Shown here in pieces: positions 25,601 through 37,600 of a stretch of 64,000 nucleotides of DNA (positions are counted from its first letter, which is position 1; each line of letters starts with the position of its first letter). The DNA is taken from NCBI RefSeq assembly GCF_008831285.2, contig NC_045141.1:1242001-1306000 (forward strand). Direction: 5' to 3'. The position numbers and the translations under genes were made by a program. The stretch is from Nymphaea colorata. Lineage: Eukaryota > Streptophyta > Magnoliopsida > Nymphaeales > Nymphaeaceae. The notes beneath the pieces were generated by a model. That model ran no database searches and was not told the DNA's origin. It saw only the letters and a program-made list of their open reading frames with translations.

Positions 25601-28600
25601 TTCATCGTTTTTTTGATATTTTTTATTTTAAAAATCTTTAACGTTGAAAAGAGGGTTTAGCATTTTTTTTTTCATTTCTGTGTTTTGTCATGGTTTTGCG
25701 TTTTTTGTTTACTTGTTTAATGTTTGTACTTTGTAAGCATGTTAATGCTTAATACGTTACATTCATATACACAATACATTATAACTTATAAGTATGTAAT
25801 ATATGATATTCATATATAATTTATCCATAAAGTGTGTAGTGTAGAGTGTATAGACTATAGTGTATACTCCAAATTTCTTAGTTCTTATATATATATTAAT
25901 AATAACAAATAAATATTCTCGCCACACCGCCGCACCTAAATTTTTGGGGATGTGCCGCTCTGGCACCTGCACCCTGCACCTATGTGACATAGCCCTGTGC
26001 CCTAATGCACAGAGGTGTGTCGGTCAGCAACCCGACGGCTCCATAGTTGGAACCGGGTCCCATTTCGAGACCCGATTCTGCCAAAAGGGAAAAAAAAACA
26101 AAGGAAAACGAAGAAGAAGAAAACAGAAAAGGGAAAAAAAATCAAAGAAAGAGTCAGAGAAAAAGAAGCGGAGAAGAAAAAAAAGAAGGAAAAACCTTTT
26201 CTTTGCAGACATTGCAAGCCTCTCCTTGGAGCAGATTTGGGTTGCGCAGATCTAGTTTTTATTGTTTTGCCTACTACCGAATTCTACATCATCGAAGACG
26301 ACTCTTCTTCAACCCAAGGAGAATAACGCAGGTCTGATATGTTGGGAACGGATCATGTGGAGGGCCCATTTTATAGGTCAACTTTATTATGGATTATTAG
26401 ACCTTTTATCTTCTGGTTCAGTTTTGTTTTGGATCCAGATCCATTTTGAGTCTATTTAAGTGGGATACTTGGTCGTGTGATTCCTTTGGGCTGGGTGAAG
26501 ATTAATGAAAACCCTAATCTCTTCTTTTAGGTTATTTCCTTCCTTTATTTCTATGCTTTCACTATATTTCCTTCAATTTGCTTTCTCACTTGTCGTTTAG
26601 AACGTAGTTTACCGCAGGGACTAGAGTTAACCCTCTAATCACTGTGTCACAAGTTCATTCTAGCTTTCTAGAATTGCACTATAAACACGGAGAGAAAGAG
26701 AGAGAGTGTGTGTGTGTCGGGGGAAAGAGAGAGAATTTATTATAGCAGTTTGGTACAGCTCAAGTGAATGCCTTGTCACTGAAAGTATAGGTACTTGTTG
26801 TGTATCAATTATCATGGAACTATTTTGAAGTTCCACAAACACCACTACCACTCAACATTTAGCATAACCAAAACCAAGAATGTATTAGTCACCAAAGCCA
26901 AGAATGTACTAGTCAATAACAGTTGATATTGGAATTTGGAAATAGAATTTAGAAACAAGCATATGCATACCATTCCAAGTAAATTTCCAACAACAATTGA
27001 GCCGATAGGATCATAAATTGCATTTCCTGTCTTGTTGACTGCCACTAGAGATGCAGCCGCAATAAGAAGGCCAGTTACTGCTGCACTATCCTGAGAAGGG
27101 TGAAATGTATATTCTTATCATAGTTTTGCAAGGACACAAAGTCTATGAACCATAAAAAATAACAGTTTATGAAAAGCAAAAAAAGAATGGTTTAAGATAA
27201 TAAAGATATATGAAACATACTTTGTGAATGCAAACCTACAATAAAAGTCCTGATAATTGGGAAGAACCATCTTCAGTAGAAAGCATGTCATAGTTCTGCT
27301 ACCATATTATTCATAAAGAAACTTCTAGACTACAAGCCATTGTCACCAATGTAACACGAGTACTGCTCCTTAGGAGCAGTACCCATACCGTACCGGGACA
27401 ATACTGGAGCGGGTACCGGTATGTACTCGGGTACGACCCGGGTACATATATAACTGTACTTGGTAACGTCAACGTACCTAAGTACATATCTGGTATTTTT
27501 CAAACTCGATCAAAGTTGACTGAGTACAAAGTCATCTTAGATTAAGGTTTCCTTTTTAAAGAAAATGCAAAGCCTGTCGAAGGCTCTGTGCATTACCCAC
27601 AACAGCACTGCCAAAAGAAGACCGCCGACTTCTATTGCTCTGTTTATCAATTTCCAACACGTGTTCGAGTTTTGTGGCGAGATGCGATGTGTTCGGCGAA
27701 GGGCGACGCAGCTGTTATGGTATTCGAACTTCTCCATCGCCTAATTTGGTTGTTTTTTTTATGAAGCTTCAGCTTTGAAGTTCCTTCTTTCTCTGATAGA
27801 CTCTCCCATCGTTCGGCAGCAGCTTTTTTTCAGCAGCCTTTCTCTCACATTTTACCATGTTATTATCAAATAACCGTGCGTCTGTCTCTTTCCTCTTCTT
27901 CGGTTTGAACTGCTTTGTCTAAGTTCAGACAACAACAAACAGGCAGTTGCCTGATTTGGGCATTTTTTGTCCTTCACACTAGCGCTCATCTGCTGGAGAT
28001 GACTAGGATAACTAGGAATCATTGGTGAAAGCTTATGGCGTAAGCTTTCACCAATGCCTCACAGCAGTTTATTCCTTGTGCTAAGTTTGCAAATAATGAC
28101 AGAGTCAAAAGTACATTCATAGATTTGATATTAGGTGCATTGAATTGTGTATTTGTGCTTGATATTAGTTGCATTTAACAGTCTAAAGTACATACCAAAA
28201 CATTGTTGGAGCTACATCACATAAGTGCAGAATCAACAAATTGTTGGCAGAGCCGCAGTTCAGGTGCAGCTTGCATGTTGCACTTCAATTACACAGTTTA
28301 CACGCATGTCATGTTTACTTTATGTTGAATCATTGATATTATATATTTTCGTTGTTGTTTACTTGTCAATTGTCATAGATTTTCTATGTTGTTTATCTTT
28401 TCTTCCTAAAATTTGTTTATGTGAAATCATTGATATATATTTTTAGTTATAGCCTTTTACTTTTCAGATATAAGTTGTAATGGCTGTAAAGAAATGATGT
28501 CTGCAAGTGGAAGTGGAAATATAGCAAGCTCTAGTGGTAGTATTAAAACCGCTGCTGCAACAGAAATAGATTCATCTCAGCCATTTTGGGGCTGTGTGAC

Positions 28601-31600
28601 TAAAGCAGAAAAAGCTAGTGGTGGTGGTGAGAATACGAATTTTGCTTGCAATTTCTGTAATAATTACTGGCTCTTATACGCATGTCAAGGCACATTTATT
28701 GCCTATTAAAGGCTGTGGGATTAGAGGTTGGCTAAGAATGAGCAAAGAATCAATGAAGGAATTGAAAAAAAAAAAAGGAGGCAGCTGAGACAAAAAAAAA
28801 AGCTTCAGGCAAATCAAGTGAAATATGTGGTCCTTTTTATGTTATTGAAGAAGGTGAAGATGCTTCAAAGAAAAGAAACATGAACATGGGAATAACACCT
28901 ACCAAAACAATAGCACAAGAATTCAAAAGCATGGAAATGGTAGAGATGGATAGAAGGACTAGAAGGTTCTTTTTTGCAAGTTCACTTCCTTTCAATATAG
29001 CTAAAAGTTCTTATTGAAAAGATGTTACAGGTTTGGCTAATAGCAGTTTGGCTGGTTATGTACCCCCAAGTTCAGAGAAGCTGCGAACAGTAAACCTTGC
29101 AGACAGAAAGCTAATATAAAAAAATTATTAAAAAGGAAATTTTCATGAACACAATATGGAATATCCATTTCTTCTTATGGGTGAATTGACATACAAATGC
29201 GGCCACTAATAAATTTTATTGCTTATTTGCTTAACAAACCAATTTTTTTGAAGTGTGTTGATGCATTTGGGGAGCATAAAGATGTTGAGTATTTAAAGGG
29301 GTTGTTTACAGAAGTTATCAAAGAAATGGTGAAGAAAATGTTGAGCAAATTTTGACAGTCTGCCTACAAGCAGGGATGAATTTGGCAAGTGATCCCAACT
29401 CCCAATTATAGTCACATATTTTGGACTCCTTATGTGGCACACAACATAAATCTAGCACTTAAAAGTGTTTGTAACCCATCAAAAGAAGATGCAAATGTTG
29501 TTAAATTGTGTTCAAGTATTGAAGAGCTTGAGCATAATGTCAAGAACCAAAATTTCATTATAAAACACCACAATGCTTCGTTATATTCAATAAGCATTCT
29601 GATTTGAAATTGTTGAAGGTAGATGAAACTTGTCTTGCATCTAGTATTGTAATGATGAAAAAAAAAATTAAGCAGGTGAAGCATGCATTATTATTGCTAA
29701 TGGTGACTGGTAATGATTGAGAATTTTAGTGAAGTGATGACATTATGAAGGCCCAAGAAATTAGACAATGCATTTTAGATGATGAATGGTGGGACAAGAT
29801 TACATAGTTTCTTCGATTTACAGAGCCTATTTGGCAGATGTTGAGAAAGTTGATAAAAAAGGGCCCATGCTTCATAGAGTTTACAGTACGTGAGATAACA
29901 TGATTGAAAAAATTCAAAACATCATTTTTCGATACGAGAAGAATAATGTTGCAATTGATGATTTTGAGTTTTTCGATTATGAACATAAAATTTTAATAAG
30001 ATGTAATAAAAGCAATACCCCTTTCTATCGTATGGCACACTCCTTAAATCCCAAATATTATGCACAAACCTGGTTGGCAAGAGGTACTGGTCATGTTCAC
30101 TTCCTCCTAATCGAGATCCAGAAACATCAACCAATAGGGAGATATGTTTGGGAAGACTTTTTTGTGTTCCTTTGAAGATAATATATAATTAGTTTGTGAT
30201 CTTCTCGGATGGAAGAATTGATTCACTGCAAGTTGCAAGCAAAAGATCAAGAAGATTTTGTTAATTGTTGGTTATCTTTTGGAGCAGCGACGTCAAATCT
30301 CCAACAACTTGCGTTAAAGTTATTATCTCAACCTGCAACCTCTTCATGTTGTGAAAGAAACTAGAGCCCTTATTATCAAATTCACAACAAGAGACATAAA
30401 CTAACTAGTAAGCTATGATACACGGGTACGCCTCCCTTTGGAGGCGTACCCTACCGGTACCGGTACCGGTACGGGGCTGGGTAAGGCTCCGGTACGCGTT
30501 GACCGTACCGGGTACGGTCAACGTACCGGAGGCCGTATCTGACCTTTTTCGGACACAATCAAGTTTGACTGAGTCCAAATTTGTCTTTTTTTTAACGATT
30601 ATTTCATTTTAAATTTTATATCTATTTTAACGTTTAAAAAAAAACAAAAATCGTAAGGGTTTCGCTCGAAACCCTTTTCTCGTTCCTCTTTACCTCTCAC
30701 GAGCTCGGCGACGAAGGCAGCGGCAGCGGCGACAGGCGGCGGCAGAGGCGGCGAACGGAGGGCAGAACGGCGATAGCAGTGGCGACCGACGACGGCAAAC
30801 GGTAGGAGGCGACAGCAGGCAGACTGTCTTACCTCTCAAGGTATATTTTTTGTCTTTTTGTTTTTATTTTTAAACCATTTCAGCGGCTCCACCCCTGCCA
30901 TCGCCGCCGGCGACGATCGGCGTCGACAGGCAGAATACCCATCGTCGCCAGCAACGACCAGCGATGTGTGTGAGAGAGAGAGAGAGATTCTTTGTTTTTA
31001 CATGTTTCGGTAGTCGGTATGGTATGAAGCGTTTGGTGGATTTGTTCATTTATTCTTATTTGGGTTTGATTTGTATGTGCATATGGGTGGGAGACTTTGA
31101 TCGATATAGAATCCGGTGTCTGAATATTATGTTTTTGTTGTTTGAAACACTTTCGGCTAAAGCTTTCTTTTGTGTTTCATTATTGGAATTTGCTTGTTCA
31201 AAGTTCTTTTCCTTCAACAGATAAACTAATTGTCTAACTAGCAGTCACTTTTGTGTGCTGGTAAATCGTGCTTCTTGTTGCTCTGGCATGTGCAGCTGTT
31301 ACATTTCAAAACAAGTTTCAAAGCAATAATTTGTATGGGCGAAAAGTCTTCTTTTCATGCAGTGATGCAGCTTTGCTTGTATAGCTTTCACTTGGGTGAC
31401 TGCAGCTTTGCTTGTATAAGGCTGTGAATCTGTGATATATCGTTTTGTGATAGGAATAGGATTCATCTCTTTCAAATGATCCCTGTTTTTATTGGTTATG
31501 TGTTGCAGCTCATTTGCTAGGTTCTGTTGAGACATAAGTTGTAATGGCTGATAAAGGAAAAGAAATACTGCCTCCTACAGGAAGTGGGAATGTAGAAAGC

Positions 31601-34600
31601 AGCAGTGGTAGTGTTAATACCGCTACAATAGAGAAGGATAATCCATCTCAGCCTCTTTGGCGCTATGTGAAGAAACTATCAAAAGGACCAGGTGGTGGTG
31701 GGAATGTAACGTTTTCTTGCAAATTTTGTGATATGATGTTCACGGGCTCTTATCCACGTTGCAAGGCACATTTGTTGCATATTTCTGGCGTTGGAATTAG
31801 ACCATGCCCAAAAGTTACCAACGAGGAGATCAAAATATTCAAAAAAGAACAAGATGCAGCTGAGACGAAGAAATCTTCATCCAAATCAAGTGTGTCTGTT
31901 CCTCTTTATGCTACTGAAGGAGGTGAAGATCCTTCAAAGAAAAGAAAAACATTAGCACAAGCATTCAATAATATGGGAAGGGCAGAGATGGATAGAAGGA
32001 TGGAAGGTTCTTTTTTGCAAGTTCACTTCCTTTTAATGTAGCCACAAGTCCTTATTGAAAAGATGTTGTTACAGGTTTGGCTAATTGCAGTTTGAGTGGT
32101 TATGTACCCCCGAGTTCAGAGAAGTTAAGAACAGTAATTCTTGCAGAAGAGAAAGCAAACATTGAAAAATTATTAGAGAAGAAGAAATTTTCGTGGATAC
32201 AATATGGAGTATCCATTGTTAATGACGGGTGGACTGATATACAAAGGCGGCCACTAATAAATTTTATTGCTTATTCGCTTGATGGACCAATCTTCTTGAA
32301 ATGTGTTGATGCATTTAGGGAGTATAAAGATGTTGAGTATTTAAAAGGGCTATTTATAGAAGTCATCAAAGAAGTGGGTGAAGATAATGTAGTGCAGCTT
32401 ATTACTGATAATGCTCCAGTTTGCCAACGAGCAGGAATGAATTTGGCAAGTGATCCCAAGTATAGTCACATATTCTGGACTCCTAGTGTGGCACACAATA
32501 TAAATCTAGCACTTAAAAGTATTTGCAACCCATCAAAAGATGATCCAAATGCCGGTTTCTTGTGTTCATGGATTGAGGAGCTTGAGCATGATGTCAGAAA
32601 CATCAGAAATTTTGTTGTAAACCAAAACAATGCTCTTGCTATATTTAATAGGCATTCTGATTTGAAATTGTTGAAGGTAGCAGAGACTCGTTTTGCATCC
32701 ATTATCGTAATGATAAAAAGAATAATAAAGCAGGTGAAACATGCATTAACACTTATGGTGACTGACAATGATTGGGAGTTTTATCGGAATGATGACATCG
32801 TGAAGGCTCAAGAAATTAAAAAATACATTTTAGAAGATGAATGGTGGGATAAAGTTACATATTTTCTGCAGTTTACAGAGCCTATTTGGCAGATGCGGAG
32901 AGAAGTTGATAAAGAAGGGCCCATGCTTCATAAAGTTTATGATATGTGGGATAACATGATTGAAAAAATTCAAAACATCATTTTTAGACATGAGAAGAAG
33001 AATGTTGCACTTGATGATTCTGAGTTTTTCGATCATGTGCATAGAATTTTAGTAAGAAGATGGAACAAAAGCAATAACCCTTTGCATTGTATGGCACACT
33101 CTTTAAATCCCAAGTATTATGGACAAACATGGTTGGCAGGAGGTATTGGTCGTGTTCCTCCTAATCGAGATCCAGAAATATCAAAAAATAGGGAGATATG
33201 TTTGGGAAGACTGTATTCTGATTCTCATCGGTTGAAGATAATAAATAATGAGTTTGCGAGCTTCTGTGGTGGAAGAAACGATTCAATACAAGCTGCAATG
33301 GCAAGAGATGAAGAAGATCCTGGTAATTGGTGGTTGTGTTTTGGAGCATCGACACCAAATCTCCAACAACTTGCGCTGAAGTGATTATCTCAACCGGCAA
33401 CCTCTTCATGTTGTGAAAGAAATTGGAGCACTTATTCTCAAATTCACAACATCAAGAGAAATAAGCTAACTAGTAAGCAAGCAGAAGATTTAGTTTATGT
33501 CCACTCCAACCTACGCTTACTTTTTCTTTCTTTTTGTATCTTTGATATGTATACATGATTTAGTTTATGTCCACTCCAACCTCTTCATGTTGTAAAAGAA
33601 ATTGTTGCAACTTGCAACTTGCAGTTCAGGATCATCCAAGTATTGGGATGTTAATCCAAAGGACATTGATGTGGAAATTGAAGGAGAACATGATTTGCAT
33701 GCTTTTAACATGGACCTTACAGAACCTGTTGCTCCTTCTAATCTTCATGATGCGACTGAGGAGAATCAAGAAAGCTGACATGTTAGTATAATTGTATGTT
33801 AATTACTTCCATACTGTGTTTTGGACAATGATTTTATTTTGTTTGCAATTTTTTGATATATATGTGTGAATATGTTATTTTGTTTGAAATCTTTTGATAT
33901 ATATATATATATATATATGCCCGTGTGTGTACGGCCGTACCCCCGTACCCAAATTTTTTGAAAATGATCTGTACCCGTACCGGTACCCATACCCGCACCC
34001 GTACCCGTACCCGTACCTATGTGACATAGCTAGTAAGCGAGCAGAAGAATTAGTTTATGTTCACTCCAACCTACACTTACTTTCACATACTTCAAATGAT
34101 TACAGGTATTTTTTTTATTTTTATCTTTGATATGAATAAATCTGTATACTATGTCGGTTGCATGAAGTTAAATATTAACTTAAATCATATTGTGTTTGTG
34201 TTGCAACTTGCAGTCCAACATCATCTAAGTATTGAGATGTTAATCCAGAGGACATTAACATGGAACTTGAAGGAGAACATGATTTGCATGCTCTTAATAT
34301 GGACCTTACGAAACTGGTTGTTCCTTCTAATCTTGATGATGCAATTGAGAAGGATCAGTAAAGCTGACATATCTTGGACTTTTAGTATGTTAGTTACTTT
34401 GTCTTTTATACTTAGTTTATTAGGTTCTTCTTCATAGTCTACAAATTTTGGAACATGAATATGTCATTTTGTTTGCTTAAAGTCCAATTTTTTGTTTTAT
34501 ATCCGCACTCAAGTTTTTTTTAAATGTTCCATACTCATACCCGTACCCATACCAGCACCATACTCGTACTTATGTGACATATGTTGTCGCAAATATTCTG

Positions 34601-37600
34601 AGGTTTTTAATGGCAAGGTTTTCCTCAGGTACTTTTTGGCAAAGTTACTTTTCTTGAAAAAAATAAACTTGGAAAAAATAAAAAATAAAAAATTTGATAA
34701 AAATAAAATAAATGAGAAAACCAATAAAAAAAGACATTGTAAAAACTAGATAAATGATAAAAATAAAGTTTTAACAATGACAAAAATGATGATAAATAAC
34801 TTCATTATGTTTGAATTTGACTTCATAATAACATTGATGTAGAAAACAAGAAAAACGAAAAAAGAAGGACAAAGTAGGACAAAAACAGGATAAAAAACAA
34901 TAAAAATGTGATAAACATACTTTCATATTTTAAAAAAAAACACGTTTTTTTGGGCTTTTTCATTTTTCTTGTAAATATCTCAATAATTTTGAAAATATTG
35001 CAATATTTGTGTCAATGTTACAAACATCTAAAAGAATAAAAGATCTTCTGCAAGTCTGAAAGAGAATGTGAATTGTGCACTTGCAAAAGAAAACCAAGTT
35101 TACATTCATTTGATTCCAGAATTCTTTTCATATTTACATTGTCGAAATAAATAATTTTAATACAAATGTAGATTGAAATTGAGTTAAATTTCTTAGTTCT
35201 CCTTTATTATTTTCTTAATAATGTGGACCTCTTTCTAACCTTATTAAGCAAATCCCCATTCACGAGGCGTTTAAGGCTAATGACATTTAGAATGATCATT
35301 TATCTCTCCTTCGTTTTGCTCTCTTTCCTATCCTTTTCATATCATGAGTTTCAACATGGTATTAGAGCTTTTCATGGTTCTTCGAACCTAAGTCCTATGG
35401 AGGAAGATGATACAGAATCTGTCAGTGAAGAAAAATTACTCTTATGTGTGTGTATGAATGTCCTTGTCTTGTCTTGGCTGCATAGAAGGGTGTCCAGGGA
35501 CTTCATAAAAGGGTTGCCTCGAATGGGAAACCTGTCATCCTAGTGGCAGTGGACAGGCTTTCCTAATATGCACACTTTGTGGTGGTGCTTTCACATCCTT
35601 TGTGGGCCAAGGAAGCAGCTAGGCATTCCAATAAAATGTGGTTAAGCTTCAAGGGATGCTGAAATCCATTGTATGTGACTATGACACTATTCCTCGGCCA
35701 CTTTTGGCAAAATTACCTCAAGCTACAAGGAACTACACTCAATCTCACTACTGCATACCTTTGCAAAGGAGATGACCAAACCGAAATGGTTAATAGACTC
35801 TTTGAAACCTACCTGTGATGTTATACAGAACTTCAGCCACATAACTGGACAAATTTCTTAATTGCAGGCTGAATTTGCTTATAACACAGCCTCTCATTCT
35901 GCTATGGGACTTTCCCCTTCGAAATAGCCTATAGAAGACCTCCACCGAAGTTGTGCCGATTCCATCCTCACACTCAGCAGTTGAAGAGGTTCACATTCAA
36001 CTCATAAGTTTCAACAAAGTGTTAGAAGTAATTAGGCAAAGGTTAGTCACAACTCAAAACAGAACAGTAGAGCAGCACAGTAAGGGTCATTGCAACAAGG
36101 AGTTCAAGGTTGAGAATTAGACCATTGTCACAAATGTCCTCCTCGAGGAATTATCGGCGAGGTTTTTCTCAAGTATCTTTCGGTAAAGTTATTCCTCTTG
36201 GAAAAGTCTCAGGAAAATTTCAGTAATTTTTAAACATTAAAAAATCCTAAAAATTGTAAAAACTCCTAAAAAATTTTAAAAAAAATCATAACTCAAGAGA
36301 GATTTTCCAAATCTAACAAAATTTTGCTAGTTTTTTCATCTTGCCTGTTTTTCTCATAAATATCGTGAGAATTTGATAGTGGATTGGATCTAGATTAAGA
36401 ATTTCCCAATGGGTAAGCTGCAGTCCAAATCAGCTAGAGCACCCAAGCTTATCTGCACGATATTCAGGTCCTTTCCAAAATCACAAAAGAATAGGACAGA
36501 TAGTTTATTAGCTGCAACTTTCAGAGGACTCCATTATCCATCCTGTCTTTCACATTTCAAGGCTGAAGCGACATTATCCTGAAGTTGTACTTGTTTCCTC
36601 ACTACCTAAAGGGTCACTTTGTCCACTCCAAATAATGCAAGGGTCACGATGGAGGAGTCAATCTCAACTTGAAGTCATGCCTACAGTTGTCCAAAGTAGT
36701 TATCACAAGATATGTCTCAGCATGTTCATCTATGTCACATGGGTGCGGGGTGCCGGTGCCGGTGTGAGGGTAAATATATAATTGTCTATAAACAACAAAA
36801 TTATCAAATGACAAGTTCAAAATTTAAATTACTAAGTACCAAATTTTATATGTATATATAATCTAAATAGAAAGCACTAAACATACATGATATTGATACC
36901 ATGTGCACTATGCAATGTTATTATTTATGAACATAATAAAATTTCAAAACATGAGATTTGAGAAGTGAGAACTGTACACCATGTCTCTAGGTTTCTAGCT
37001 CAGTAAGTTACTATTCCATACCTAAGGAAACACACAAGTATCAAAAAAGAAAAGGAAAAAAGAAAAGATACTTTCCTTTTTTCCTTTTGAAACTCTTTAA
37101 CAGATTATTACCTCTGTCATAACAGCCACAGAGGTTGGGTCATGACCTCTCCAGATATAATCCCAAATTTTCAAACCCTCTGCAGCAGCGCCTTTTCTGA
37201 CAGCCTTAATTGCAACAACAAGGGAAGCACCTAAACAAAAGAATGCAAAAAAGTCAAGATCTACAATACAAATAATTTGAATCACAAAGTAAATTTTTTC
37301 CAATTATCTGGTTGACAGTTAGTAATGCTTTTCAAGGAGTATATAGTCAGAATTTGTAGACCACCTTCAATTAAGAATGAACCCCCAATCACCAAAGCTG
37401 CATAATATACATTTGCTGGAGGCTGCTCAAATAAGCAGAATAAGAACCAGTATTTTGTCGAGTGAGTAGAAGGAAAATGTGAGGAAGAATGAAATAACAA
37501 TAATTCATAAGCTATCAAGATGTTCCAGTTTTCAAGAGGTTGATATATTCTGGCAATAGTTCAATTAGTAGTTAAATATAGGTTACCTGTGAAATCCACA

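Larger units (their letters stand above)
22652..26649 (+). mobile_element. Small non-autonomous LTR retrotransposon, expanded by a palindrome and a hAT MITE
   Basis: Diverged LTRs (about 22652-22949 and 26335-26649) begin TGATATGTTGGGAACGG and end near CACTGTGTYA. A primer site TGGTATCAAAGC lies at 22953. Without the foldback (23384-24889) and MITE (25405-25992), the interior is only about 1.3 kb and has no pol domains, so this is a TRIM/LARD-type element. I could not find a clean target duplication, and the exact LTR start is uncertain. Confidence 0.65.
30413..34029 (+). mobile_element. Younger hAT transposon (inner), 3617 bp, perfect 8-bp target duplication
   Basis: Ends CTATGATACACGGGTACG and CGTACCTATGTGACATAG are inverted repeats, flanked by identical ctagtaag at 30405-30412 and 34030-34037. 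Subterminal DNA is dense in GGTACC/GGGTAC at both ends (30424-30530, 33940-34015). It carries two long transposase frames plus a terminal exon. The target is the outer hAT's own transposase sequence. Confidence 0.95.
27347..34582 (+). mobile_element. Old hAT transposon (outer), interrupted by a younger hAT
   Basis: The left end CAATGTAACACGAGTAC and right end GTACTTATGTGACATAT are imperfect inverted repeats, flanked by attgtcac (27339-27346) and gttgtcgc (34583-34590), six of eight matching. The left part (27347-30412) carries leader and decayed transposase; the right part resumes at 34038 and reads through the terminal exon (34214-34361). It is antisense to MTPC4 in intron 7. Confidence 0.8.
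35007..37199. repeat. Right copy of the duplicated segment (intron 7 plus exon 7 of MTPC4)
   Basis: This is the partner of 1-3925. It retains the functional exon 7 and has no insertion at the site where the left copy carries a hAT: the uninterrupted sequence is at 36967-36980. That makes it a natural empty-site control. Confidence 0.85.
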
